Shown: piece after piece, positions 16,839-25,286 of the stretch
Numbering within the stretch: position 1 is the first letter of the stretch
How the letters are laid out: the number at the start of each line of letters is the position of its first letter
Source: Kineococcus gynurae
GTDB lineage: Bacteria > Actinomycetota > Actinomycetes > Actinomycetales > Kineococcaceae
Length of the DNA: 64,000 nucleotides
NCBI RefSeq assembly: GCF_050871315.1
Contig: NZ_JBJLRE010000016.1
Direction: 5' to 3' (one strand)
The notes under the pieces: generated by a model
What the model was told of the DNA's origin: nothing
What the model saw: the letters and a program-made list of their open reading frames with translations, nothing else
The model's database searches: none
Program-made: the position numbers and the translations under genes

Positions 16839-16866
16839 GTACGATCGTACGCTAAATCGCTACGAT
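16839..16866. promoter_or_regulatory. shared divergent promoter/operator for MFS and acetyltransferase genes
   Basis: gtacgatcgtac (16839-16850) is a perfect 12-bp palindrome. It contains the minus-strand -10 TACGAT (16844-16849) of the MFS gene. The plus-strand -10 TACGAT (16861-16866) lies 6 nt before the acetyltransferase ATG. A TetR dimer bound at the palindrome would block both promoters; the TetR gene at 17459 is the obvious candidate. Confidence 0.6.
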
Positions 16867-16872
16867 CCCGGA

Positions 16873-17451
16873 ATGGCCGACCATTTCGCGGGGGACCCGC
16901 GCACGAACCACGAGCGCATGCTCGCCGGCGACCTCTACGTCGCCGACGACCCGGAGATCGCCGCGGCCCAGCAGCGCGCGATCTCCCTCGCCGCCCGGTT
17001 CCTGGCCGCCTACGCCGAGGACGTCGACGCGGCCCAGACGATCGCGGCCGAACTCTTCGGGGAGTTCCACCCCACGGCGCACGTCCGCCCACCCGTCCAC
17101 GTCGACTACGGGACCTGGGTGAGCATCGGGGCGGGAACGTTCGTGAACTACGGCCTGGTCGCCCTCGACGTCGCCCGGATCACCATCGGGGCGGACTGCG
17201 CGATCGGTCCGAACGTGCAGCTGCTCACCCCGACCCACCCGCTCGACCCTGACCTCCGCCGGGCCAAGCTCGAGGCCGCGAAACCCATCGTCATCGGGGA
17301 CAACGTGTGGATCGGGGGCGGTGCGATCGTGCTGCCGGGCATCACCATCGGCGACCACGCGGTGATCGGCGCGGGTGCGGTCGTCACCCGCGACGTCCCG
17401 GCCCGCTCCGTCGCGGTCGGGAATCCCGCCCGCGTGGTCCGGACGGTCTGA
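16873..17451 (+). CDS. sugar O-acetyltransferase (maltose acetyltransferase/NodL type)
   Basis: A 192-residue left-handed beta-helix acetyltransferase of normal length for the Maa/NodL/LacA group. The N-terminal Mac domain carries MLAGDLYVADDPEIAAAQ. The hexapeptide repeats end with IVIGDNVWIGGGAIVLPGITIGDHAVIGAGAVVTRDVP. QLLTPTHPLD contains the catalytic His. It transfers acetyl from acetyl-CoA to a sugar hydroxyl. Beside a sugar-type MFS permease it may detoxify non-metabolised sugars for export, which is inference. TACGAT 6 nt before ATG suggests a leaderless mRNA. Confidence 0.9.
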   Translation: MADHFAGDPRTNHERMLAGDLYVADDPEIAAAQQRAISLAARFLAAYAEDVDAAQTIAAELFGEFHPTAHVRPPVHVDYGTWVSIGAGTFVNYGLVALDVARITIGADCAIGPNVQLLTPTHPLDPDLRRAKLEAAKPIVIGDNVWIGGGAIVLPGITIGDHAVIGAGAVVTRDVPARSVAVGNPARVVRTV

Positions 17452-17458
17452 GGCGCCG

Positions 17459-18007
17459 ATGGGCACACGACGGCACGATCCCGAGCGGCGCAGCCGCATC
17501 GTCGACGCCACCCTCGACGTGATCGCCGACGTGGGGGTGGCGGGGGCCTCCCACCGGGTCATCGCCGAACGCGCCGACGTCCCGCTGGGGTCGATGACCT
17601 ACCACTTCGACGGGATGGACGACCTGCTGCACCAGGCGTTCTCGCGGTTCGCCGAGCGCGGGGTGGCCCGGTTCCACCGGGTCCTGAGCGGCGCCGACGA
17701 CCGGGATGCGGCCCGGGCGGCCGTGGTCGACCTCATCCACGGGACGGAGGCGGACCCGAACACCGACCGCGACCTCGTCCTGACGTTCGAGCTCTACACC
17801 CTCGCCGCCCGGAAACCCGCCTTCCGCCAGATCACCCGGGACTGGATGGCGGCCAGTCGGCGAGAGCTCGAACGCCACTTCACCCCGGACGAGGCGCGCC
17901 GCGTCGACGCGCTGATCGAGGGCGTCTCGATCCACCGCTCGCTCGACCTCGACCCCCCCGACGTCGCGTTCACCCGCGACGCGATCGCCGTCAACGCCCC
18001 CGGCTGA
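17459..18007 (+). CDS. TetR family regulator
   Basis: A 182-residue TetR protein with the DNA-binding region RRSRIVDATLDVIADVGVAGASHRVIAERADVPLGSMTYHFDGMDDLL. The MTYHF helix resembles regulators of MFS permeases. It starts 7 nt after the acetyltransferase stop, so the two are co-transcribed. It is the best candidate to bind the gtacgatcgtac palindrome between the acetyltransferase and the MFS gene. Its stop TGA touches the opposite-strand stop of the GGDEF gene (TGATCA), leaving no intergenic base. Confidence 0.87.
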   Translation: MGTRRHDPERRSRIVDATLDVIADVGVAGASHRVIAERADVPLGSMTYHFDGMDDLLHQAFSRFAERGVARFHRVLSGADDRDAARAAVVDLIHGTEADPNTDRDLVLTFELYTLAARKPAFRQITRDWMAASRRELERHFTPDEARRVDALIEGVSIHRSLDLDPPDVAFTRDAIAVNAPG

Positions 18008-19045
18008 TCAGGTCGCGGCGAGCACGGCCCGGTCCCGGCCGGTCCGCTTGGCGGTGTAGAGGGCGACGTCGGCGCGTTCATAAAGTTCGTCGGGGGTGCC
18101 GGGGAACAGGTGCATCGCCGTCCCGACGCTGACCGTGAGCGGGACCCGGGTCCCGTCGGGGAGTGCCAGAGGGGTCTCCCGCACCGCCCGGACGAGGTCG
18201 TCGGCGCGGGTGCGCGCGTCCTCGATCGAGCACCCGCGGAGCAGGACGGCCAATTCGTCCCCGCCCAACCGGGCCACGACGTCGGAGTCGCGGCAGCGGG
18301 AGGTGAGGATCTCGGCCACGTGGACCAGGGCCAGGTCGCCACCGCGGTGACCGTGGACGTCGTTGACGGTCTTGAACCGGTCGAGGTCGACCAGGACCAG
18401 GGCGGCTCGATCGGCGGACCCGAGGGCCGCGGTCGCCCGCTCCAGGACGCGGCGCGTGACCAGGCCGGTCAGCGGGTCGACCCGGGCGAGCTCCCGCAGC
18501 CTTCGGACGAGCCGCTCCTGGTTCGCGGCCGACCGGGCCAGCACGGCCCCGACGACGGCCACGAGGACGGCGAGGTAGGTGAACTCCACCCAGGCCTGGG
18601 CTCGCGGAAGGATCGAGAAGACGACGGTCGCCTCCCCCGCGATTGTCATCGCCGTCACGACGGCGACGCCGCCTACACGGAGGTGCGCGGCGGCCCAGAC
18701 GACCGGGATGACGAAGAAGACCTGGCCGGTGACACCGGCGTCGCCGCTCCGCAGGTCGAGGGTCACGACGACCAGGACACCGAGCAGCGGGACGAGCAGG
18801 ATCCACGGCGCCACCCGCTCCGGTCGGGCCCGCACGACGACGAGGGCCCCCAGCACGACGCCGACCGTGGTCAGCAGGGTGCTCGGACTGATCCCGTCGT
18901 CCGAAGCCACCGCCTGCACCAGCGCGTTGGTCAGCGCCGCCACGGCCAACGACAGGGCCGCCCACACCTGCGCCGCGCGCGGGTTGCGCGGGGCGAACAA
19001 CGCTGCCGGACGGGCCGGCGACGTCGGCGGGAGGGACCAGGGCAC
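18008..19045 (-). CDS. membrane GGDEF diguanylate cyclase
   Basis: A 345-residue protein with about six membrane helices (residues 25-170) and a cytoplasmic GGDEF domain. The active-site motif GGDEL is at 261-265, with upstream DLDRFKTVNDVHGHRGGDLAL. The inhibitory-site pattern RxxD (R252, D255) lies five residues before it, so product feedback is likely. It should make cyclic di-GMP from GTP. No EAL domain is fused. GTG 19045 is used as the start. It stands 27 nt behind the glycerophosphodiesterase pair on the same strand. Motility and surface-life signalling is a likely role. Confidence 0.88.
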   Translation of the reverse strand: MPWSLPPTSPARPAALFAPRNPRAAQVWAALSLAVAALTNALVQAVASDDGISPSTLLTTVGVVLGALVVVRARPERVAPWILLVPLLGVLVVVTLDLRSGDAGVTGQVFFVIPVVWAAAHLRVGGVAVVTAMTIAGEATVVFSILPRAQAWVEFTYLAVLVAVVGAVLARSAANQERLVRRLRELARVDPLTGLVTRRVLERATAALGSADRAALVLVDLDRFKTVNDVHGHRGGDLALVHVAEILTSRCRDSDVVARLGGDELAVLLRGCSIEDARTRADDLVRAVRETPLALPDGTRVPLTVSVGTAMHLFPGTPDELYERADVALYTAKRTGRDRAVLAAT

Positions 19046-19072
19046 GGGAAGGGGATCGGTCGTTCCCGAGCG

Positions 19073-19921
19073 TCACCGAAGCGGAAGACCGGGCGATCCA
19101 CCGGCCGGAGCAACGTCCACGGGGGTTCGGGGCGAAGGGACCGGCCCGCCGCCGTCGAGGAACGCCCGCAAGCGCCCCGGCGAGTCGGTGATGATGCCGT
19201 CGACCCCCGCCGCGACCAGCTCCGCCCAGTGCCGCGGGTCCTCGACCGTCCACGGGAAGGTCCGGACGCCCGCGTCGTGGTAGCCGGCGACGGTCGCGGC
19301 GGTCAGGCCGCGTCCGACGTGCGGGTTGCAGGCCAGCACCCCGAACTGGACGCGGGCCCGCTCGGCCTGGATGCGAGCGGCCTCGCGCGAGCGCAGCAGG
19401 CCCCGCGAGGGACGGACGACGAGCAGGGCGCGCCCGACGTCGGGCGCCTCGCGGCGCAACGTGGCCAGCACCTCGCGGTCGAAGCTCTGCACGACGCAGC
19501 GCCGGGCCAGCCCCCCGGGTCGCAACAACCGGATCAACCCGGCCAGCGGGCGGGGGTCCCACCGGCCCTTGAGCTCCAGGAGCAGACCCGGCCCCCCGAC
19601 CCGGACCAGGTCGGCGACCTGTGCCACGGTCGGGACGCGCTCGCCCGCGAAACCGGGCGCGAACCACGCCCCCGCGTCGAGCCGAGCGACGTCACGCCAC
19701 GGCCTGCGCGCGACCGGTCCGCGACCGTCGGTCGTCCGGTCCAACGTCGCGTCGTGCAGGACGACCGGCACCCCGTCGGCGGTCTGTCGGACGTCGAGCT
19801 CCAGCAGGTCGGCCCCCACGGCGACGGCGGCGGCGAAGGCGGCCAGGGTGTTCTCGGGGGCCGACGTGGAGGCCCCGCGGTGAGCGATCACCAGGGGTGA
19901 ACGGGACCGCGGGGCGACCAT
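19073..19921 (-). CDS. glycerophosphodiester phosphodiesterase (copy 1)
   Basis: A 282-residue GDPD-family TIM barrel without signal peptide. The catalytic and metal-binding signature is complete: VIAHRGASTSAPENTLAAF, then ELDVRQTADGVPVVLHDATLDR, then LLLELKG. It hydrolyses glycerophosphodiesters to glycerol-3-phosphate and an alcohol. ATG 19921 lies 3 nt after the stop of a paralogue of the same length, so the pair is a tandem duplication transcribed together. Confidence 0.88.
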   Translation of the reverse strand: MVAPRSRSPLVIAHRGASTSAPENTLAAFAAAVAVGADLLELDVRQTADGVPVVLHDATLDRTTDGRGPVARRPWRDVARLDAGAWFAPGFAGERVPTVAQVADLVRVGGPGLLLELKGRWDPRPLAGLIRLLRPGGLARRCVVQSFDREVLATLRREAPDVGRALLVVRPSRGLLRSREAARIQAERARVQFGVLACNPHVGRGLTAATVAGYHDAGVRTFPWTVEDPRHWAELVAAGVDGIITDSPGRLRAFLDGGGPVPSPRTPVDVAPAGGSPGLPLR

Positions 19922-19924
19922 GGT

Positions 19925-20773
19925 CTAGGCCACGCCCCGCCGGGTGCCGACCGCGCGCAACCCCTGCGCGGCGGCCAGGCGGTGCAGGGCGTCGGCGTCC
20001 GGGACGGGCGCGTCCTGGGTGAGCGCCAGTTCGCGGGCCGCCAGGTGGCCGAGGAGTTCTCCCGGCCGGTTCGTGATGATCGCGTCGACCCGGTTGCGGA
20101 CGAGCGCCCGCCACAACGCGGGTTCGTCCACGGTCCAGACGGCCACGTCCAACCCCGCGCGGTGGTACCCGGCCACGACGTCGGGTTCGAGAGCGGCGCC
20201 GGCGTGCGGGGCGACGAACGAGATGCCGAGGTCGCGGCGCAGCGCCTCGCCCTCGGCGGCCGTGTCGGGTCCGGGACGCATCAGCAGCAACCCCCGCCGC
20301 AGGTCCGGCGCGACGTCCCCGACCGCGGCGACGCTGCGGGGGTCGAACCCCTGGATACTGCACCGCTGCTCGATCCCGGCCTCGCGCACCGTGTCGACGA
20401 GACCCGCGGCGGCCGGGACCGACCACGTCCCCTTGAGCTCGACGAGCAGGCCGCCGCGGTGGTGGGCCGCGAGCAGGTCGACCACGTCGGCGAACAGCGG
20501 GAGGGGTTGCCCGGAGAAGGCCGGGGAGAACCACGAGCCGGCGTCGAGGCCGAACACGGTCGTCGTCGAGACCTGCGAGATCTCCCCCGAGCCGGACGTG
20601 GTGGCGTCGAGGCGCTGGTCGTGCAGGACGACGGGGACCCCGTCGGCGGTCAGCTGCACGTCGATCTCGACCAGGTCGGCACCGACCCGGAGGGCGCTCT
20701 CGACGGCGGCCAGGGTGTTCTCGGGCGCCACCACGGAGTATCCGCGGTGGGCCACGACGAGGGGTTTGCGCAC
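19925..20773 (-). CDS. glycerophosphodiester phosphodiesterase (copy 2)
   Basis: A 282-residue GDPD-family protein, paralogue of the next gene. It has VVAHRGYSVVAPENTLAAVE, EIDVQLTADGVPVVLHDQRLD and LLVELKG. The two share the barrel core but differ widely in the rest (for example EQRCSIQGFDPRSVAAV versus ARRCVVQSFDREVLATL), so the duplication is old and substrates may differ. GTG 20773 has TACCGT 7 nt upstream, so this is the first gene of a leaderless mRNA that continues into copy 1 and perhaps the GGDEF gene. Confidence 0.88.
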   Translation of the reverse strand: MRKPLVVAHRGYSVVAPENTLAAVESALRVGADLVEIDVQLTADGVPVVLHDQRLDATTSGSGEISQVSTTTVFGLDAGSWFSPAFSGQPLPLFADVVDLLAAHHRGGLLVELKGTWSVPAAAGLVDTVREAGIEQRCSIQGFDPRSVAAVGDVAPDLRRGLLLMRPGPDTAAEGEALRRDLGISFVAPHAGAALEPDVVAGYHRAGLDVAVWTVDEPALWRALVRNRVDAIITNRPGELLGHLAARELALTQDAPVPDADALHRLAAAQGLRAVGTRRGVA

Positions 20774-20780
20774 GTCCCCG

Positions 20781-20786
20781 ACGGTA
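20781..20786 (-). promoter_or_regulatory. -10 element (TACCGT) for the GDPD operon
   Basis: On the minus strand TACCGT precedes GTG 20773 by 7 nt, a leaderless spacing. No ribosome site is present. Confidence 0.5.
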
Positions 20787-20869
20787 GCCCCGGGAACTCC
20801 CCACCCCCAGACCTCGGGCGGCGAGGACGCCGAGAGTTCATCGGCGCGCCAGACCGGGTTGCCCGGATG

Positions 20870-20896
20870 GTCGACCCGGTCGACCCGGTCGACCCG
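20870..20896. repeat. three tandem gtcgacccg units
   Basis: Three exact 9-bp units lie between the response regulator stop and the GDPD operon promoter. A fourth degenerate copy (gttcgg) follows. The region is non-coding and no function is apparent. Confidence 0.6.
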
Positions 20897-20904
20897 GTTC
20901 GGAC

Positions 20905-21603
20905 TCAGCGGCCGGCGAGGTACTTCAGCACCGCCAGGACGCGGCGGTGCTCGGTGCGTGAGGGTTCCAACCCGAGCTTGGTGAAGATGTTCGCGATGTG
21001 CTTCTCCACGGACCGTTCGGCGATGCCCAGCTGCTGGGCGAGGGCCACGTTGCTCATCCCCTCGGCCATCAGCTGCAGGACCTGGGTCTCCCTGTCCCCC
21101 AGCCGCTCCAGGTCGGGGTCGTCACCCGACCGGCGGCCCACCAGGGACTGGATGACCCCGGGGTCGATGACGGTGCCGCCCCCGGCGACCTCCTCCAACG
21201 ACCGCACGAACGTCCGGGAGTCGGCGACGCGGTCCTTGAGCAGGTACCCGATGCCCGTGCTGGAGCGGTGCACCAGGCGCTGGGTGGTACGCCACTCGAC
21301 GTGCTGGGAGAACAGCATCACCGGGAAGTCGGGGACGAGTTCCCGGCAGGCCAGGGCCGCCCGCACCCCCTCGTCGGTGAACGAGGGGGGCATCCGCACG
21401 TCCAGCAGGGCGACGTCGACCGATCCCCCACCCACGACCTCGACCAGGCCGGTGGTGTCCCGGGCCGCGTGCACCACCCGGTGCCCGTGGGCGTCCAGCA
21501 GACGCACCAGACCGTCGCGGACCACCGCGCTGTCCTCGGCGACCGCGACGGCCAGACCCCCGTGCCCCGCGCCGCCGCGGGGCGGTTTCACGTGGACGTC
21601 CAT
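20905..21603 (-). CDS. NarL/LuxR-type response regulator
   Basis: A 232-residue regulator. The receiver domain contains VAVAEDSAVVRDGLVRLL and the phospho-acceptor Asp in VDVALLDVRMPPSF. The C-terminal LuxR helix-turn-helix is LGDRETQVLQLMAEGMSNVALAQQLGIAERSVEKHIANIFTKLGL. It starts 19 nt after the histidine kinase stop with a GGGGGAG ribosome site. The first 15 residues (Gly/Pro-rich) are extra relative to most family members. It is the partner of the upstream kinase; targets are unknown. Confidence 0.92.
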   Translation of the reverse strand: MDVHVKPPRGGAGHGGLAVAVAEDSAVVRDGLVRLLDAHGHRVVHAARDTTGLVEVVGGGSVDVALLDVRMPPSFTDEGVRAALACRELVPDFPVMLFSQHVEWRTTQRLVHRSSTGIGYLLKDRVADSRTFVRSLEEVAGGGTVIDPGVIQSLVGRRSGDDPDLERLGDRETQVLQLMAEGMSNVALAQQLGIAERSVEKHIANIFTKLGLEPSRTEHRRVLAVLKYLAGR

Positions 21604-21622
21604 CGCTCCCCCTCGTGCTCGG

Positions 21623-22807
21623 TCAGATCCGCAGCGGCAGGACCACGGTCACCCGGGTCCCCCGCCCCGGCGGGCTGTGCAGGTCCATGGTCCCGTCGAC
21701 GGTCGCGACCCGGTCCCGCAGACCGGTCAGACCGCTGCCGCGGGCCGGATCGGCACCTCCCGGCCCGTCGTCGGAGACGACCAGTTCCACCCGGTCGGAA
21801 CCGCTGCGGGCCAGGACACCCACCCGTCGCGAACCACCGTGTCGAGCGGCGTTGGTCAGCAGTTCGGTGACGCAGAAGTAGGCGATCAGGGCGATGGCGT
21901 CGTCGGGTTCCACGAACGGTTCCTGCAGGTCGAGGTCGGCCTGCCGACCGGAGTTCCCGACCACCTCCCGCAGCGCGTCGGCGAGCCCGCCGTGCAGGGC
22001 GGGTGGGGAGACCCCGTGCACGATCGTACGGAGTTCCGCCATGGCGGCCACGGCGGCCAGGTGGGCCTCGTCGACCAACCGGGCGGCGGGCGCACCTGGC
22101 CGCAGACCCTCGGCCTGGCGGGCGAGGTCCAGGGTCAGGGCGAGCGCCGTCAACCGGGCCTGGGTCCCGTCGTGCAGGTCGCGTTCGAGTCGTCGCCGCG
22201 CCGTCGAGGCCTCGACGAGCAGGTTCGCCCGCTGGTGCTCCAGGGTCCTGGCCCGCTCGACCTGGCGGGTCGCGGCCCGGGCGAGAACCCGTGCGAGGCG
22301 GACGTCCAGGACGGTGAGGACGAGGCAGAGGACCAGGGCGGCGAGGACGGACAGGACGGCACCGGTCGTCGGGTCGAGGCCCGCGCCCCAGATCCCCCGC
22401 TCGGGATCGATGACGATCGCGGCCCCGGTGAGGAACGGGACGTAGGTCGCGGCCAGACCCAGGGGGATCTTGACCAGCAGGTACCCGCAGGCCGACCACC
22501 CCCGGAGGTCGGTGACCAGCCGCCACCACCGGGCCCATCCGCGCTGGACGGGGCCCCGGGCGGCGGGCCAGCGCCAGTCCTCACCCACGATGACGTGCAG
22601 CAACCAGGCGTCGAGCGCGGTGACCCACCGGGCCAGGCGCAGCGTGAGGGCGAGGAGCAGGACGCCCAGCGCGGTGACCGAGAGCAGGACCGAGACGACG
22701 AGCAGTCCCAGGACCAGGACGGCGAGCAGGAGCACGACGACCGAGGCGAGGCGGTAGGCGAGCAGCACCCCTGCGCGGCGGGCGAACCGCCCCGGCGCAC
22801 CCCGCAT
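21623..22807 (-). CDS. NarL-type sensor histidine kinase
   Basis: A 394-residue kinase. The N-terminal half has about four membrane helices including a duplicated hydrophobic region with little outside the membrane. The HisKA_3 phospho-site is RRRLERDLHDGTQARL, the N-box LLTNAARHG and the G-box VSDDGPGGADP with GSGLTGLRDRV. This loop-poor type often senses membrane or envelope stress, which is inference. ATG 22807 is used. TACGGT on the minus strand at 22852-22857, and a 12-bp palindrome gccgtcgacggc (22830-22841), lie in its upstream region. Confidence 0.9.
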   Translation of the reverse strand: MRGAPGRFARRAGVLLAYRLASVVVLLLAVLVLGLLVVSVLLSVTALGVLLLALTLRLARWVTALDAWLLHVIVGEDWRWPAARGPVQRGWARWWRLVTDLRGWSACGYLLVKIPLGLAATYVPFLTGAAIVIDPERGIWGAGLDPTTGAVLSVLAALVLCLVLTVLDVRLARVLARAATRQVERARTLEHQRANLLVEASTARRRLERDLHDGTQARLTALALTLDLARQAEGLRPGAPAARLVDEAHLAAVAAMAELRTIVHGVSPPALHGGLADALREVVGNSGRQADLDLQEPFVEPDDAIALIAYFCVTELLTNAARHGGSRRVGVLARSGSDRVELVVSDDGPGGADPARGSGLTGLRDRVATVDGTMDLHSPPGRGTRVTVVLPLRI

Positions 22808-22863
22808 CCCGACCCCCTCGACCGCCGCGGCCGTCGACGGCGGCCCCGTCGACCGTAACGCGC

Positions 22864-23619
22864 TCAGGGTTCCCGACGTGGTCCGCGCCCGGGGAGGTCG
22901 AACCACACCATCGGGTCGGTGGTGGTCCCCCGCGCCCCCTGGATGCCGGCGCGGTGCCGCAGTTCGAGGATCTCCCGGCGCAGCCAGGTCGCCCGCGGCC
23001 GGGCGGCGGTGAGGATCGGCACGCCGGACCGCACCGCCCAGTTCTCGACCTCGCGTCCCTCGCTCCACGGTGCCGTGGTCCGGTGGTGGTAGACGTCGTG
23101 CACGCTGACCGGGGTTCCCGGGGTGAGCGCGGGGAACAGCGTGGACGTCATCCAGCGGCCGAACCGACGGGTGTGGGCGGCGTCGACGAAGACGTGGTCC
23201 GGGTCGGAGGCCCGGATCTCGACGAGCCGCTCCCTGACGTCGCCGAGCTGGAACGTCCACCGGTCCGTGAGTTCCGGTTCCACCGTGCGCTCGACGTGCC
23301 CGACCCGGTCGAAACTGTGCAGTTCCCCTTCTCCGTTGTCCCGCAGGGCGCTCAGCAACCAGGTGGTGGACCAGCCCCAGAAGCACCCGACCTCCACGAC
23401 CCGGCGGGGTCGCAGGTGCCGGACGAGCGCGTACGTGAGTTCGGCCTCCACGTCGTCCAGCTGGGGCCGCAACCGGGGGTGGTCCCGCAACCGGGTCCGT
23501 TGCTGCTCGACGACGCGGGCGATGTCGTCGACGTGCTCGCGGTAGGCGGTGAGCAGGACCTCGTCGCCGAGGCGGGGAACCCGGTCGAGGGTGGGGTGCC
23601 GGTCGTCGGTCTCGGACAT
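22864..23619 (-). CDS. class I SAM-dependent methyltransferase (Methyltransf_24-like)
   Basis: A 251-residue protein with a Rossmann methyltransferase core: the glycine motif is VVEVGCFWGWSTTWLLSAL, followed by acidic GELHSFDRV. HVFVDAAHTRRFGRWMTSTLFPAL and SVHDVYHH match the class-specific D-A-H / HD pair. Such proteins occur in glycan and antibiotic gene clusters, so the substrate cannot be named. ATG 23619 is used. It runs on the same strand as the two-component genes but is probably separate, since a promoter-like region lies between. Confidence 0.78.
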   Translation of the reverse strand: MSETDDRHPTLDRVPRLGDEVLLTAYREHVDDIARVVEQQRTRLRDHPRLRPQLDDVEAELTYALVRHLRPRRVVEVGCFWGWSTTWLLSALRDNGEGELHSFDRVGHVERTVEPELTDRWTFQLGDVRERLVEIRASDPDHVFVDAAHTRRFGRWMTSTLFPALTPGTPVSVHDVYHHRTTAPWSEGREVENWAVRSGVPILTAARPRATWLRREILELRHRAGIQGARGTTTDPMVWFDLPGRGPRREP

Positions 23620-23785
23620 GCCCCCAGGGTTTCGGCGGTCGGGACCGCGACCCAGCGTGCCTGCCCCCGTCCCTCGGTGCGTTCCCGCGCCCCGTGCTGG
23701 CACGTAGTCGCGACCCGGGTGGGCACGGGTGGGCCTGGACGGTTCCCGTGCCGTCCACCCGGCACGGATCCTCGGCAGACCCGCA

Positions 23786-23804
23786 CGCCGGCCCCGGGCC
23801 GGCG
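23786..23804 (+). other. hairpin in the 5' leader of the Abhydrolase_9-type gene
   Basis: cgccggccc and gggccggcg form a perfect 9-bp inverted repeat with one central base, 22 nt before ATG 23827. It is a possible leader structure; no U-tract or known element is seen. Confidence 0.35.
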
Positions 23805-23826
23805 ACCGTCAGCCCAGGGAACCACC

Positions 23827-25212
23827 ATGCTGCTCCTCGCCGCCTCGCCGACCCCGCTCGTCGAACCCCTCCGGCCTCCGCGCACCGCGGACCGGTCCCC
23901 ACGCCACGTCCGTCCGCACGGACCGGCGACGGTGCTCGCGCTCCTGGCCTCGGCCGCGCTGCTGCTCCCCTCGGTCCTGCCGCGCGACCCGATGGTGCAG
24001 GCCGTCCTTCTCGTCGTGGTCGCCCTGTCGACCTACGGCCTGACCCGGCTGGTCGCGGCCGGTGGCGAGCGGGTGCGGGGGCAGCGAGCGGCTCCGTGGC
24101 CGACGGCCGCCCGCTGCGTCCTCGGCGCGCTCACCGCGGCCGTCCTGGTCATCGCCGCCGTCGTCGGCCTGCTGGGACAGCGGGTGCTCGCCGACGTCGT
24201 CCGGGTCACCCCGCCCGACGGGTGGACCCAGGCGGTGTCGGTGCTGGGCGCTCTGGGCGTCGCCCGGGCGATCCTGGCGCTGTTCGACCGGGTGCGCCGG
24301 ACGAGGGTGCGGCGGGGTGTCGCGGCTGTGGTGCTGGTCGCCCTCACCCTCTCCTCGGGGGTGCTGCTCACCCGGTTCGCCGGGGTCGACCCGCACGTGA
24401 AGGGCCACCAGTTCCTCGCGTCGACCCCACGGGCGGAGGACATCGGTGCGGTGACGGGTCGGCCGGCCCGCACCCCCGTGCGGGTCTACGTCGGCCTGGA
24501 CGACGCCCCCACGGCCCGGGCCCGCGCCGACCTGGCCGTCCGGGAACTGCGCCGGACCGGAGCCCTGACGCGCTCTCTGCTGGTCGTCGCGATCCCGACG
24601 GGAACCGGGTGGGTGAACCCCTCCTCCGCCGCCGCGGTCGAGTACCTGCACGACGGTGACACGGCGATCGTCGTCCAGCAGTACGCCGCCGCGTCGAGCT
24701 TCCTGGCCTACGTGCAGGGAACCGACGCGGCCTCGGACTCGGCCCGAGACCTCCTCGACGCCGTCGGTCGCGAGCTCCGGGTACGCCGCCGGGCCGGGTT
24801 GCCCGTCCCCACGCTGGTCGTGACCGGGGAGAGCCTGGGCGCGATCGGTGGGTTGACCGCCCTCGCGGGCCGGGGGGACGTCCACGGGCTCTGGGTGGGG
24901 GTGCCCGCCCAGGTCCACGACCGGGTGGGCCAGGGGCAGACCACCCTCGTCCACGACACCGATCCGGTGGCCGCCTGGTCTCCGGGCCTGCTGTGGCGGC
25001 CGACCCCGACCTGGCCCCACCCGTGGGTCCCTCTGGTGTCCTTCGTGCAGGCGACGGGTGACCTGGTGGGTGCCGCCCGGACGCCGTTCGGCTACGGCCA
25101 CAAGTACTCCCGTGAGTACCTGGCCGGGTGGGAACGGGTGGTCCCCGGCCCGACGCCGCTCCCGGGTGCCGTGCGGGCGAGGGTCGAGGCGGTTCTGGAC
25201 GCCGTGCGCTAG
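23827..25212 (+). CDS. membrane-anchored alpha/beta-hydrolase (Abhydrolase_9-type)
   Basis: A 461-residue protein. About four membrane helices occupy residues 35-190. A cytoplasmic or periplasmic alpha/beta hydrolase domain follows, with the nucleophile Ser in VVTGESLGAIGG. It shows PVRVYVGLDDAPTARARADLAVRELRRTGA and ends GHKYSREYLAGWERV, typical of the uncharacterised actinobacterial family with an N-terminal membrane part and a C-terminal hydrolase. Mycobacterial relatives are of unknown function. ATG 23827 follows a CCCAGGGA ribosome-like site. Confidence 0.72.
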   Translation: MLLLAASPTPLVEPLRPPRTADRSPRHVRPHGPATVLALLASAALLLPSVLPRDPMVQAVLLVVVALSTYGLTRLVAAGGERVRGQRAAPWPTAARCVLGALTAAVLVIAAVVGLLGQRVLADVVRVTPPDGWTQAVSVLGALGVARAILALFDRVRRTRVRRGVAAVVLVALTLSSGVLLTRFAGVDPHVKGHQFLASTPRAEDIGAVTGRPARTPVRVYVGLDDAPTARARADLAVRELRRTGALTRSLLVVAIPTGTGWVNPSSAAAVEYLHDGDTAIVVQQYAAASSFLAYVQGTDAASDSARDLLDAVGRELRVRRRAGLPVPTLVVTGESLGAIGGLTALAGRGDVHGLWVGVPAQVHDRVGQGQTTLVHDTDPVAAWSPGLLWRPTPTWPHPWVPLVSFVQATGDLVGAARTPFGYGHKYSREYLAGWERVVPGPTPLPGAVRARVEAVLDAVR

Positions 25213-25256
25213 ATCTCGGGGTTCCTCCGCCCCGGGCCTGTGGTCTACCCTCGGAC

Positions 25257-25270
25257 TTGAACGTGTTCAA
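25257..25270. promoter_or_regulatory. TetR-type operator palindrome TTGAAC-gt-GTTCAA
   Basis: A perfect 6-bp inverted repeat with a 2-bp spacer. TACCCT lies 6 nt upstream, so the palindrome covers the likely transcription start of the TetR/epimerase operon. Auto-repression by the adjacent TetR protein is the natural reading. Confidence 0.6.
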
Positions 25271-25286
25271 AAAGGGGGCGAGCGAG

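Noticed and set aside
23786..23804. Riboswitch in the leader of the hydrolase gene
   Set aside because: Only a single perfect hairpin is seen; no conserved riboswitch core.
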